The notes under the pieces: model-generated
Told to the model about the DNA's origin: nothing
Seen by the model: only the letters and a program-made list of their open reading frames with translations
The model's database searches: none
Origin: Reticulitermes speratus
Taxonomy: Eukaryota; Arthropoda; Insecta; Blattodea; Rhinotermitidae
Direction: 5' to 3'
DNA: 64,000 nt
NCBI GenBank assembly: GCA_021186555.1
Contig: JAJKFL010000010.1
Coordinates: 20,664,586 to 20,728,585, forward strand
Position numbers and translations under genes: made by a program
In this document: one piece after another, positions 35,993 to 48,290 of the stretch
Layout of the letters: the number at the start of each line of letters is the position of its first letter
How positions within the stretch are numbered: position 1 is the stretch's first letter

Positions 35993-36378
35993 TGAGTGTT
36001 ATCCAGAAAGTAAAGATACAACACGGGTGGCAGGGGAAGGGAAATCACCTCAGACCATCCCGCTCACAGCCCAGAACTCGCTCCAAGCGATTTCCATTTG
36101 TTTTTGCATTTAAAGAAACATCTGGCCGGCCAGAAGTTTCACGAAGACGAAGAGGTGAAAAACGAAGCCACTACGTGGTTGCATGCACAGGCGGCGGAGT
36201 TCTATGACATCGGAATACAAAAACTCGTACCCAGGCTAAACAAATGCCTTGACAAAGGTGGTGATTATGTTGAAAAATAGCTAAAGGTATGTGTTAAGAT
36301 TTTTTCACTCAATTTTGTTAATAAATATTTTTAAAAATTTTTATTGCTTTTGTATCTTTACTTTCTGGATAACCCTCG
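35993..36378 (+). mobile_element. Internally deleted mariner-like element
   Basis: About 386 bp between TA duplications (35991-35992, 36379-36380). Terminal inverted repeats: GTTATCCAGAAAGTAAAGAT on the left against ATCTTTACTTTCTGGATAAC on the right. It retains the end of a transposase gene. It lies within about 75 bp of the acceptor of the 35.9-kb finger exon. Confidence 0.9.
36056..36280 (+). pseudogene. mariner transposase, C-terminal 74 codons
   Basis: The frame reads HPAHSPELAPSDFHLFLHLK, then GQKFHEDEEVKNEATTWL, then VPRLNKCLDKGGDYVEK and a stop at 36278-36280. The APSDFHLF block normally carries the third catalytic Asp of the DD34D transposase. The N-terminal helix-turn-helix part and the first two catalytic Asp residues are gone, so the copy cannot transpose itself. 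The remaining frame is open, suggesting a fairly recent deletion derivative. Confidence 0.88.
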
Positions 36379-36662
36379 TACATCTTGAGACACACAAAAA
36401 AAAAAACCAAGGCATGTGTACCATACAGGTACCATTTAATCAGTTTACTGCTCAGCATTCAGGATGTTGCACAATCCAGCAACTGTATACACCCACTTCA
36501 CTTAAGGAATGTTGGTGTGTACCATCACCCAGGCCTGAATTTGTAGGCTCTGCCCATTTAAAAGTCTGCTCCCGGCACCAGGAAAATATGTATGATAAAA
36601 GAAATGAATATTAAGGCCTGGAAACTTATAAAAATTATGCTGCTTAAAATCTGCTTTAATGT

Positions 36663-36895
36663 TAGTACTGGACGGTCCGGGGATCGAAACCCGGCGGGGG
36701 CGAGATTTTCTGCTGCCATCCAGACCGGCCCTGACGCCCACCCAGCCTCCTATACAATGGGTACCGGCGGCAGGGGCGTGGAGTTGACCACCCACCCTCA
36801 TCTAGTGCCAGGGTTAAAGAAAGAGTAGAGCTATACCTCTACTCCCCCTCTGGGCCTTCATGGCCCATTCTAGGGAGAAATTTACCTTTTTTAAG
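36663..36895 (+). mobile_element. tRNA-derived SINE, family D, best plus-strand copy
   Basis: A B-box-like GGGGATCGAAACCCGG, then GCCATCCAGACCGGCCC, GTGGAGTTGACCACCCACCC, AGCTATACCTCTACTCCCCC and an end in AAATTTACCTTTTT. GC-rich relative to its flanks. Confidence 0.75.
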
Positions 36896-38696
36896 GGGCA
36901 TCTAAGGATGATATACAAAAATATAACTTTTGCCAGTGTTGCAATTATAAAACAAAGGAAGAGAAGTTAACATGTAAATAAAAGATTAAACAGATATGAA
37001 AGGAGAAAAAAACCAATTTATTTACAAAGCAGATCTTAAGGTACAGATGGTAAAACATCAATATGATCTCTTTACTGCCGGCAGTTCATGAAGTTTTCTG
37101 TATTGATAAAAACTGTACTTTACTCCCCTGTGTCTCAGGTTCAACTGATGCACCTCACTTAATGCTACCTTTAGATTATGTTACACTTACTGCTCAAGAT
37201 CCCCAATGCCTTTATTCTGACAGACTCAAATGTTAGTTACAAACAAAGCAAATATCACGTTAACAGTTACTAGAACAGGTATGAGAACCCATGTCTACTG
37301 CAACTGGAGATGTTTCACTGTGTTCTCCTGTCATGCTGATTAATATTCACAAATATGGATGGCAAAACAGAACAATCATACATAAACAATCTGTATTCAC
37401 ACCAGTTATATAAGATAATTGTTTTAAATCCAATATAAGACACACTCTCTTTATTAAATAAAAAATTAAAACAATTCACCTTCATTCACTACAAATCCAG
37501 GGACCAATTCTGAACATATTTCTAAGCTTCTTATTAATACAATGGCTTTCAAAACCGCAATTACTAATCCAGCACTTAGATTAATTTCTTTAACAATATT
37601 CCGCCTGATGCAATGCAAAGCTCCACCCTCATAACAATGTATCAGACAATGTGTATAAGAAGTAAAGTTCCATATTCTTCCTCCATATGTGAATTAATAA
37701 GAATAGTAGAAGATGGGGCATTATCAACACTTCAAAAGCTAGCATTCATGTAAGTGAACAATAAAAGCAACACCTACAGTGCATGCAAAAATGAAATTAG
37801 GCAAAAATGAACACAACACAGCGCCACACACACACACACACACAAAATAACAAAATAAAAGTACACGCAAAAGAACAGAAAGAGTGGCAGAAAATATACA
37901 CAGGAATATCTAAGGGTATTGGCACTTAAGAAGTCCTTTGGGTCTTGCACACCATTAAAATGAGAACTGGACGATTTGCTCCGTGAAACATAACACACGT
38001 GTCTGTGTCTCACAATCTCAGGACTGCCAGCTGTACATATCAACCTGCTAGTTGTTCTGGAGCTACGTTTTGTTCCATTTAAGTTGTGCAACATTAGGAA
38101 GGACAATCAGTTTCTAGAAACATACACACTTCTGCACCACAAATAATCCATTGATTGTATTACAGAAGTGCATAGAATGAACATTTAAACGACAGATGAA
38201 AATAACTCTCAATGTAATTAACAAACAGGATGCATCGGTTTAAGATACTAATCACGAACTTTCTTTAACAGAGAGGCGCAATATTTCCCTTAGATCACTT
38301 CAGTAGTAACATTTTTGTTCATGTGTAGAATAATAATAATAAAACATATATGTAAGAACTAAAACATAATGAAATTAAAATTAGTTAAAGTTGTGGCACA
38401 GTCTAACATAAAGTCCACACATCTAGACACAGTTATGACCAAGGAATTTCACACAAATGTCAAAAGTATGACAACAGGAAACAATGCAGATCAATACGGC
38501 ATTTCAGTTAACGGGGAAAGCTTTAACATTATCTCACACCTCCAGTATTGGACAATATAAATAAAATCAGAATGAAGACTCACTGGCACATCTATAAAAG
38601 GCATTAATCCCAATGGACTTCTTATTTGCCTCTAGCGTAACTATAGCCAAAGAGACTGCAATGTGAAAACTTTAAGGTAAGTACCTTGGAAGAAAG
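36896..38696. other. Gene-free stretch between two finger exons
   Basis: A CA run at about 37826-37843; otherwise nothing recognised. A 110-codon minus open frame at 38106-37774 reads through the CA repeat and has no domain. Confidence 0.45.
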
Positions 38697-38702
38697 TTTA
38701 TT
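38697..38702 (-). promoter_or_regulatory. Candidate polyadenylation signal AATAAA
   Basis: The plus strand reads TTTATT, which is AATAAA on the coding strand, about 11 bases after the stop of the 38.7-kb finger exon. Such hexamers are common by chance in AT-rich DNA. Confidence 0.25.
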
Positions 38703-38713
38703 TTAAGATTTGT

Positions 38714-38931
38714 TTAAAAGAATTTAATGTCAACTTCTCCGGGCCGTGTTTTGTGGTAGGTGTAGATGTGCGTCATGAGACTATTGCGAGAGCAATAGAC
38801 GCGTTCACAGATGACACAGCGGTACTCTTCCTGGCGCTCTGCATGCTTGTCTGCAATGTGCCGCTTGAGGCTTGCTTTCGAGCACAGGACTTTGCCACAC
38901 AGCTGGCAAGTAAACACTTTCTTCGGTGAGC
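38714..38931 (-). CDS. br: Zinc-finger terminal exon 3, broad-like
   Basis: Encodes about 71 residues with two perfect C2H2 fingers: C-QL-C, 12 residues, H-IADK-H, and C-VI-C, 12 residues, H-IYTY-H, ending RPGEVDIKFF and a stop. The acceptor reads tgtttttgcag on the minus strand, and the exon opens with GC, completing a Gly codon with an upstream G, in phase with its sisters. CGKVLCSKASLKRH and CSRNSLMTHIYTYHK are the most strongly remembered broad-type motifs in the window and are the main support for naming the gene. A candidate AATAAA lies only about 11 bases past the stop (38697-38702), so either the UTR is very short or a more distal signal is used. Confidence 0.9.
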
Positions 38932-39821
38932 CTGCAAAAACATAACACGTAAAAGAAACAATGGACTAACCCATACGGAACCAAGGAAGTAAAAAATTAA
39001 ATAATAAAAACAAAAAAATTGGAAAAAGAGTATGTTCCTGCAATGATGACAGCTATCCTCTACTGCACCAGTCTAAAAGCATTACAGCAGGCCTGTTTAT
39101 TTCAGATGACAGACAATCCTCCTATTCTTGGTTATACATGCCCCTGACACAGTGTGTCCAGTTGGGTGATTGCAAGCCAGAATAACAAATAAACCAAAAA
39201 AATAGCACATTAAAGACCACATTATTATTTACCCTTAAATGATGTTGGGGTTTATGTTCCAACTGCTGCCCATGACAGAGGAGTTCTAAATTTGTAGTAC
39301 TCTTAAAAGCACTTACGCGGTACAGAGCACACAGCCTGGTGTTAAAAGGGTTAAAAAAATAATGAAAGTGCAACATGACGAGCTGTCACAGTTGGATCCT
39401 CACCATAAATAAGTCTGGATATTATATGCTACTCGCAGTTGTTACAAGCATTGCAACTGATGTAATGGAGACTTGTGAGTGCAGAATTAATTCTGTAACT
39501 TCAGCAATGTCCAGGATGCATGCATGATAGAAGAATATATGTGTTGTTGAAATGTGTAAGACTAGCAAAACAGAAACAAAAGAGATATGTACATGTAAAA
39601 TAGTTTCCTTTAAGAAAACAGAATTAAAGAGAATGAAATAGTCTAGAAAATATTCAATGGAAATGAAAGATTCTATAACTGAAGAGGACTTAAACAAATT
39701 GGTGATAGTCTTTTTAGTAATACAGGACACATTACTGACAGCTGTGCAGTTTGCAACACAAAATAAAGCACCACATTTAACCATAATAAATGTCTGAAGG
39801 TTACTCATTAGAAAATGAGTC

Positions 39822-40425
39822 TAAACAGTGTTCAGAGATAAGTGTCTAAACAGTGTTCACTGAGATTAGTGTTAAACAGTGTTCACTGAGATTAGTGTCT
39901 AAACATTGTTCATTGAGATTAGTGTCTAAACAGTTCACTGAGATTAGTGTCTAAACAGTGTTCATTGAGATTAGTGTCTAAACAGTGTTCACTGAGATTA
40001 GTGCCTAAACAGTGTTCACTGAGATTAGTGTCTAAACAGTGTTTGCTGAGATTAGTGCCTAAACAGTGTTCACTGAGATTAGTGTCTCAACAGTGTTTGC
40101 TGAGATTAGTGCCTAAACAGTTCACGAGATTTCTGTCTAAACAGTGTTCACTGAGATTAGTGCCTAAACAGTATTCACTGAGATTAGTGCCTAAACATGG
40201 TTCATTGAGATTAGTGACTAAACTGTTCACTGAGGTTAGTGTCTAAACAGTGCTTGCTGAGATTAGTGCCTAAACAGTGTTCATCGAGGTTAGTGTCTAA
40301 ACTGTTTGTTGAGATTAGTGCCTAAACAAAATTCACTGAGATTAGTGTCTAAACAGTGTTTGCTGAGATTAGTGCCTAAACAGTGTTCACTGAGATTAGT
40401 GTCTAAACTGTTAGCTGAGCTCAGT
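39822..40425. repeat. 27-bp tandem array, about 22 copies
   Basis: The unit CTAAACAGTGTTCACTGAGA then TTAGTGT varies at a few positions (TGTCT or TGCCT; TTCACTG or TTTGCTG), with occasional short deletions. The two variants alternate in places, suggesting a 54-bp higher-order unit. The 99-codon open frame through it is a consequence of the period. Confidence 0.92.
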
Positions 40426-40699
40426 CCTAATGCACCATTAATTTTGATGGTAATACATAAATGTTGATTTGAAGAACTGGTCAGCGTTAGTGTTCGAGTG
40501 ACACTGCAGTGACGCTTTTATAGACGGTATGGAAAAGAGAGACTTCAGTCCAACAGGACTCATATCAATTAACATCAGCTTCATTTCAGTCAATATATTT
40601 ATGAGATCAGAGCATCAGAAGTACAACTTAGGATATAATTTGATTGTATCAAGTAAGGAACAAAATGGCTCAAGCAGCAACTCTTGACTTGTATATGGA
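40426..40699. other. Intronic sequence without recognised features
   Basis: No element or exon seen. Confidence 0.4.
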
Positions 40700-40885
40700 A
40701 TGTGCCCATTTTGAACCTCTGGTGGAACACCAACTATCCTGACTGAACATTTTTCATGCTTTTTCTCAGTCCCTCCAGGCAAATGCAAGGATAGTACCTT
40801 AAACGAGACCATGACTGCTTCTTACCACATCACTCCCAATTCATCACTATCACCCAATCATTCAACACTATACAGCCTGAGTTAT
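40700..40885 (+). mobile_element. SINE family E fragment
   Basis: CCAACTATCCTGACTG, TTTTTCTCAGTCCCTCCAGG then CAAATGC and ACACTATACAGCCTGA match the copy at 49.6 kb. Confidence 0.6.
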
Positions 40886-40921
40886 CGACAGCATCATAGA
40901 ATAAATAAAAATATAAAGATA

Positions 40922-41175
40922 ATGTAAAGTTGTCCCTGTGCACACCATATGTGGAGTGGAGGTACAGCTCCACTCATTCTCAACTTTGAGACTACATGCA
41001 GGTAAGTCATGAGCTTCATGCCTTGGCTACTTTATACAGTGCCTGTTTTATTAGATGCTGGGTGGGACAAAGAGCTGGTCTATATGTTTTGGAGAAGAGA
41101 AATATCTCTTACTCCTACTAGGCATCAGTGATTCCTCAGTCACCCAGCCAACAGGCTGGTCACTATACTGACAGC
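40922..41175 (-). mobile_element. SINE family D copy
   Basis: GTGCACACCATATGTGGAGT, GGTACAGCTCCACTCATTCT, GATGCTGGGTGGGAC and GGAGAAGAGAAATATCTC match 45.3 kb. The pol III head lies at the right end. Confidence 0.7.
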
Positions 41176-41609
41176 AATTCCAGCTCCATAAACTACAAAT
41201 ATATAGACTGCGTCAAGTATCATGTCCATTTTCAGCGCCATGCCAACGGGCATCTTATGGTTACAGACAGGGCAACTTTCTTTCGTTTTGGAGATATCCC
41301 TAATTTTTGATTATGTTTTATGAATAGTGTAGGTAAGTAATAAATTACATTATGTTGTTACAGTATGTTCAACAGCCTTGCTTAAAAATATTTATAATTA
41401 ATAAAATTATCTCAGTATAACTTTCAAACATAAAATAATTTTGTTCTTATCAGCACATATTCCACAAGTTTGTATTATATTCTGTATATCGAAAAGAACA
41501 GTGCAAGAACATCCCTGATCACCAACATTTGACACCATTCACTATGGCATACTATGTATACTGGTACAATAATGCAGTACACAGTTTAAACTAAACTACA
41601 GAACTACAG

Positions 41610-41850
41610 GGCTTGAAGATTCAAGTCTCCTGGGCTGTGACATTGTGTCATTGCGTGAGTAGTTTGAGACATTTGAAAGGATCATCGTGCCTTTATCTTC
41701 AATGTAAGAATGCAGGCTGCTTAACCCTGAAGATGAAGGCGCGATTCTTCGAAACGTCAGGAACTATTCACACAAAAACACAGCGTCACATCGCAAAACT
41801 CCTGAATCTTAGCAACAATGCTGTGAAAACCTCAATTCTTACAACTAAAA
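41610..41850. mobile_element. Fold-back element, family FB1
   Basis: GATTCAAGTCTCCTGGGCTG on the left against CACATCGCAAAACTCCTGAATC on the right, plus GTGCCTTTATCTTCAA and CTGAAGATGAAGG...CTTCGAAACGTCAGG (41727-41760). Confidence 0.8.
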
Positions 41851-44027
41851 GACCTGTGTGAATAAACGGAAGTTATCCAACCTCAGATCAGATATGAGCT
41901 TATCACATACTAATTATAGGATCTTGGGCTTTTTCACTTTATTAATTTAATTTTTGTTTTTTTTTTTCAAGTTCTGAATTATTTAAGAACTGTTTCAGAT
42001 GCAATGCTTAATGTGACTTAAAATTGTTTCTTCTAAAGAATGTATAATTACTTTCACATAAACCAACTAAAACAGATGATCAAATGGCATGAAAAATCAT
42101 CCTATAACCTGAAGAAATTTTGATATTATAATGCAGTAATCATGCAGCACTGGTACATGAAGCATTCTTAATATGGTCAATTAATTAATACATTAATTTT
42201 CAATTAAAATAGCACACACTCCATGAAGTTTTTTAAGTCATTTCATCACCTATACAGAACTCAACAATATATTATTACACACGAAAATTCTTCAGTACAG
42301 GAAACAACCTGCATATTTATTGGTAGTTAGAGTCTCATGACAAAGTCTGCCGGGACTATTGCTTGGGAACATTAAAAAAGGCAGCATACAGGTTCCTGAA
42401 ATGTGAGACGTTACAGATAATGGATGTTGGGCAAAATTTAAGCAAGTAAACTGATGAAAACCTAAAGCACGTTTAACTCATTTGGAATTATTTACATACA
42501 TTTTCAAACAGGCAGTCCAACAACAATTATCCCTAGAAAAATGTGACAACATCAGAAATGAAATTCATACAACGATGAAAAGCATGCAAATAAATGAGAT
42601 ATGAAATCACGAATTACTACACACATTTATAGAAACAGAAAAGGACAAAAAATGTCAAGAATAAGCGGCTGACACACCAATGCTTTAATTTACACATTTA
42701 ATAAAAGAATACAAAAACAGAACAGTATTACACTTTCAATATCACCCCATCTTCTATTATTCTACATATGCCAAATGCACAGTATAACAGAACCAACCAT
42801 AATGAAATAAATACATATTATATCACTAAGCAAAACTGTTTAAACGGAATAACAACATAATATGATTATTAAATATTCAGTATTATGGGGCTAAAAGTAT
42901 ACTTATCACTGCATGAAATATCATTATTGTCAGACATTTGCATGCAAAATCTAAACACCGAATGTCTTCAAAGTTTAAGATGAGTTTTGTTACTTCACTG
43001 CATTTAAATTCGTCACTATTTTCCTTCTGATTATGCATGCTTGATTGTCATACAGCAAACTTGAATAAAATTTAAATTGTGGTATTAAATGGGATCTGAC
43101 TTCATTGTTAAATCTGTCCACTGTAATTTACAATGTATAAAATCATATTTCTTATGAGGCAATTATTGCATATGAATAAAGAAACTACATGTTGCAACAG
43201 TAAAGTGCTTCCATGGTTTACAGCCAATTTATAACAGAAATGTAAGACTTCTCATTGATATTCTGTATGGCAAGACAAATAAGGATGTTCTTCCAATTCA
43301 TGCTTCCTGAAACTAATATCCACAAAGAGGGACTGTAAAAAACTTTCTTGAAAAGTTAGTATCCTAAGTCCCATCTCCCATTCAATGCATTTAATTTTCT
43401 TGTACTGTGTGAACAGTGTGTCCCGTAACGTTCTCATTCTGTGCCGAGACATGCATGGAAGCTTCATAAATACCACTTCCCTTGAAAATTATATTTTCAT
43501 GCACCTGAGAACTATGAAAATAATGAAGTCAGAAAATTGAAATAGACATAAAGCAGCTCTTATGTCTCTGTTTCTTTATTTATAGATGTTACTTCACTAC
43601 TAGTCTCCCTTGTTTAGCCATGGATAGACTGCCATTCAGATCCAATGCCACAATGAGTAACACAAAATTTAAAATTCTAAGAACATAAATTTATGTAGGA
43701 TTTAAGGTTATCATGGTGATGCATATTCATACTACAGTCTTCTGAGTTGTAATACTGTGTAGTATTGTAACAGATAGCAACATCTTGACGAAAGGATCGT
43801 ATACACCGACAAGACCATACGGCCTCACCCAGAAGACCATAATCAGAAAATAAATAGCAAATAAACCTTGGAATACACTACTATTCAAGTAAACAGACTG
43901 CAAAGAATGCATTCTAAATCAAATTCGGGTCTGAAATTAAAAAAAAAAAAAAAAAAAAGAAGAAGAACAGCTATGTTCAATGAACAGTACTGGGTATAAC
44001 AATTTTAAAATTCAAACACAACAAACT
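41851..44027. other. Gene-free intronic stretch
   Basis: AT-rich with an A-run near 43939-43958. No exon or element recognised. Confidence 0.4.
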
Positions 44028-44200
44028 GGGTATTCGGGTCTTGTTGGCTGTCATGCTCCGTCATTGGAAAAGTGGTTCCTGACATTTTGAAGGATCGTAG
44101 TGCCTTCATCTCTGCGATCAAGCAGTCCACTCACACAGTGTCACATTCCAGAAGACCAGACCTGAATCCTTGGCAACACCATCATGAGAACCTCAAATCT
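44028..44200. mobile_element. Fold-back element, family FB1 (short copy)
   Basis: GTGGTTCCTGACATTTTGAA, GGATCGTAGTGCCTTCATCT, AAGCAGTCC, CAGAAGACC and AACACCATCATGAGAACCTC; part of the right arm is missing. Confidence 0.7.
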
Positions 44201-44582
44201 TGCAAAATAAACTGGGCTTGATTAGGTGTTCATTTAAATAAACAGATCCCCAAGTGAAAGGGTTACTCGTCACTTTAAGTGTACAAGTGCTATTATTCCA
44301 CTCTCTGTACGGTTCTATAAGGGCCAGTTTCAAAAGAGTGAAAAATTATTGTCTGGGATGCCTCAAACTTTAAAGTCAACCACCTTACAGACCAGAGGAG
44401 AGGGTATCCTGCTGTACCCATTCATTACAGCTTTGAGCTCCTGGTCTGATTCCAGCCACAACAAACACTGGTTACACTACTGAAATTAATATACGGGGCA
44501 AGCGGCAAGTCATGTTCGCAGTTACAAGTCAATCAAGCACAGTAACTAGGCACATAAATAATCATGGGTAATTACACTTAGA

Positions 44583-45011
44583 ATGAAAACTAATCAAAAC
44601 AAGAGTTTTCTTCCATTGAGACTAATGCCGTATGTTTATCACAAACCACCTATTTCCACAGATATGTCAGTGGGATTCCTGTCTCAACACCCGCCCATGG
44701 GGTCTATTTCTGGTGGGCTGTGCTCATTTGTCCAGGACACACCTAAATTGACTTCAAGTGAACAGCTCTACAAATCTGTTGTACTTTCATCTGAGTCCGT
44801 AACTCCAAAGATTCTGTATGTATGGAATTTAGCATTTACATCTGACACCGAGTCGTGTACGTTTTGGGCAGTAAAGTTAGTACTTTTGCTTAGATTTAAA
44901 CCCTCAATTCACACATCACAAATTTGGTCAGGCATGTTAAGTCAGCAGCTCAACTTGTGTCTAAGTAGCAGGCTCTGGGATTCAATGTTCATGGAAGTTA
45001 TACTTGTCTGA
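44583..45011 (+). other. 142-codon open frame of unknown significance
   Basis: The longest non-repeat open frame in the window. No domain, signal peptide or zinc-binding motif is recognisable, and no splice or promoter context was found. It lies in an intron on the strand opposite the host gene, between two FB1 elements. Chance, an old transposon fragment, or a nested gene are all possible. Confidence 0.15.
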
Positions 45012-45017
45012 AAGTGA

Positions 45018-45180
45018 TTCAAGTCCTCTGGAATGTTATGATGGGTGACTCCTGACACTGGACTACTTGACCCTCGAGATAAAGGCTCTATGATCCTTTA
45101 AAATGTTGGAACTACGAGTACACGTACACCCAATGACACAGTATCACAACCAAAAACAATTAAGTCTTCAATATGTATCT
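45018..45180. mobile_element. Fold-back element, family FB1 (short copy)
   Basis: GATTCAAGTCCTCTGGAATG, ACTCCTGACACTGGACTACT, GATAAAGGCTCTATGATCCT and ACCCAATGACACAGTATCAC match the family, with the centre inverted relative to some copies. Confidence 0.65.
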
Positions 45181-45334
45181 GCTTAATATGGATTCATACG
45201 GAATTCTAAAATACGCAGTTCGTTTGTTCTACTAAAAGTGTTCCATGAAAACGCAGTCATATGTATAACAAGATATTATAATGAACAGCTGTTAAGGTCT
45301 GTTCCATAATGCATCATTCCTACACGTTCATTCA

Positions 45335-45635
45335 TAAAGGTAAACTTGTTCCTGTATATAGCATGAAGGCATATGGAGGGGAAAAGATGTATAGCTCCAC
45401 TCATTCTTAACCTCACTAAATGGACATGAGTGGTCAGCTTCACACACCAGTGGCTTTACCCCTGGAGAAAAAGCCCCCAGTACCCACTGAACAGGAAGTT
45501 TGGTGGGCTCCAGAGCCAGTCTGGACACTTTGGAGAAGAGAAAAATATCTCCTGCCCCTGCCACAAATCAAATGACAGCTCTTTGGTCATCAAGCCTGTA
45601 GCATAGTCACTATACTGACAATGACACTCCAGTTT
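45335..45635 (-). mobile_element. tRNA-derived SINE, family D, longest minus-strand copy
   Basis: The body includes GTATAGCTCCACTCATTCTT and AGTACCCACTGAACAGGAAG, GGAGAAGAGAAAAATATCTC, a mutated B box near 45565, and GTAGCATAGTCACTATACTG. Reading on the minus strand puts the tRNA-like head first. Confidence 0.75.
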
Positions 45636-46384
45636 CCAAAGTCTACAGGTGCTTGAGGTAAAGTCTGTATCAAATTGCAGGTGAAGTGTGTAAAAGTGAC
45701 ACTTTTAGTTTAATATAATCATTTTATTCGATTATCAGAATTAAATATACTGCAACATACAAAACGGAGCAAATAACAGCAAGTAAACACACATCTTCAA
45801 CCTTACAGAAATATAGGCCTATCAGCCTGAACATCTGAAAACCGTTTCCAGTTACCAAGTTGCTTGACCTTGCAGTTATTACAAACACAGCCTGCAACTG
45901 GTAGACAGAAGACACAGCTGAGGAAGTAAACCACTATTCACATATTGCCCAGAACACGTGTTTTATAAGCAAACCACCAGCTTCAAATAACATAACAAAC
46001 TTTCCTTTGCACAGCTCCACAAACTGCATAAAAATCACTTTCATCTAAAACAGCCATTAAGACTATCGACAAAATTTGACAAACATACAAATCTTGCAAT
46101 CTACAACTTCCACATTAATTTATCCAGCAATGTATCACATTTCTGTATCATGTTTTGAACAACTACATTTCTGCAGATCAGTACTGGGCAGCTGGAAGAC
46201 ATCAACAAAAAATGTCTTAGTCACATGCTTTAAAATCATATGTTCAAGTGTCTTCTTCAAAATCAGGATAACTGTGAAGAAGTGGAAATGAAATGTTAAC
46301 CTATGTTTTTCAACCAAACATGAGACAAGAATTTTCACAATTCATCACACAAAAAATGTATAGTCGCCTCACATCGACACAAAG

Positions 46385-46600
46385 TTAAACACGTTCTGTA
46401 TAGTTTCATGAAGAACGACATTTCAGAAGCAGGCCCTGCTTCTGTCTTCAGGCAAGGAAAGCATCTACTCTGGTAGACACAACTATTCGCAGTCACCCAC
46501 TGACGGAGAGCTCTGCCTAACGGGTCCACTACAGTGGGTACTTTCCTTGCCTGAAGATGGAAGTAGAGCTGGCTTTCGAAACGTCATGCATCATCAAAAA
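46385..46600. mobile_element. Fold-back element
   Basis: TGTCTTCAGGCAAGGAAAG on the left is mirrored by CTTTCCTTGCCTGAAGATGG on the right. The right arm has CTGAAGA (46551-46557) and GAAAC (46578-46582). Confidence 0.75.
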
Positions 46601-47994
46601 TTGGACGATAGACAAAGTCCAAAAACAGAAGATGTCAGTGAGTCACATACCATCGTCAGAGCCCTACAGAGTTGAACGTTCTGTATAGATACTTTTCCTG
46701 AACTGAAGACTGTGAAGGGGGGCAGAGGGGAGTCTAACTATACAGCTACAGTGACAAGCCGTCATATTTCTACAGGTATTTGATCAAGAGATTTTTATGA
46801 TACTATATTACTGACGACAGTTACGAATACAATTTGTAACAAGTCTGAGATCTGAAATTTGTTTAATTTCGATGGCACAGTTGTGTATTACACCTTTCTG
46901 TAATTAATGTACAGCCTGATGGCTTGCTAAGCTGAAACACGTAGCACTGTTCGTGCCATAATACAAGCTATGTTCAACGGACATACTTACTGGTTTTCAT
47001 ATAAGTAACATAACAGGATGAGTCACGTAACGATCACTTAGCACCGTATTACTTTCAGCTCAAAGTAACTGTAAAGTAGACAGACTACTATAACACCAGA
47101 AGTGACTTAGAAATGATGATACATATTGATACAAATTTATAATTATGTATATCCATAAAAGTAAAATACAATTGAGTCATGCCCAAAATACTGCGAAAGC
47201 TGCAAAATTTCATACAAGTAAGGAAGCTCTGTACAGTACAGTCTCAGTGATCATGATTAACTGGGACAGATAGAACCATCACACACATCAGAATCCATTT
47301 TCAATGTAAAATGTCTATTTGATTCCAAGAACTTATGAGACATCAAAAAAATTAAAATTAAAATAACCTCAAACAAGCAAAAGAAAAAAAAAAATGCATG
47401 GAAGTTTATTTTTGATAAGACAAAAAACAATTTCATAAAATAAATTAAATGATTGCTGGAGAGTCTAATTCCATAATGCACAAAAGCGATCAACCTCACT
47501 TAATGAAAAGACAGAACTATCTTGAGAGCTGAGTGTTATGTGCAGAATGGCAGGAGTGGGGAGAAGCCAACTTGGTAGCCACGTGGTCTCATCATGAATC
47601 ATGAAAACAACAGTATTAAAATGGACTGTCACAAAAGGTGGAAATTCTGAACGTCGCGGTTTACAAACTTTGAGACCCTACTGAACGGTCATGCCACGAA
47701 CATCCAAATGGCTACAGCTGCACTCTGAGTGACATACTGGCATGTCTCACGATTGTGAACAGTTACAGGAACATTCTGACCTTGAACATCCTACCTGTTA
47801 TCAGCCATTTAAAACAAGCTGGTTAACTACAGGAAAACTTTAACATTACAAGACCACAAATACCTTCCACAGTGTATTTATGTTCCTTTTTGCACGACTA
47901 TCAGAATAAATGCTGACGGTTTATCTGTAGCAGTACTAACGTAACTCACATCACAGAGAAGAGTCCATTTTGACAAGCTAACAGTTTCTCAGCT
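46601..47994. other. Gene-free intronic stretch
   Basis: No exon or element recognised. Confidence 0.4.
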
Positions 47995-48290
47995 AGTCAC
48001 CAAATTCCCTGCATTTTATGGAACTCGAAGGTTCACTACCATGTTTGTAACAGTCCACCACTTGTATCTTTCCTGAACCACATGACTTCAGTCCACCCTC
48101 TCCCATCCTAATTAAGATCCATTTTAATAGCATCCTCCCATCTACACCTAGATCTTCCAAGCTGGTCTTTCCTTCAGGTTTTCCTACCAAAACCCTGCAA
48201 GCATTTCTCTTCTCCTGCATATGTGTCACGTGCCCCCCCCCCCCATCTCATCCTGCGATCAACCAAATAATATCTGGTGAGGAGTACAAA
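47995..48290 (-). pseudogene. LINE tail fragment (family B)
   Basis: The minus frame contains RNACRVLVGKPEGK, LEDLGVDGRMLLKWIL and the terminal IKCREFGD, matching the family B tail at 6.6 and 7.5-8.1 kb. The upstream end is marked by a C-run at 48235-48244. Frame changes are present. Confidence 0.7.

Noticed and set aside
39947..40246. 99-codon open frame of SLRLV repeats
   Set aside because: A by-product of the 27-bp array, whose period is a multiple of three.
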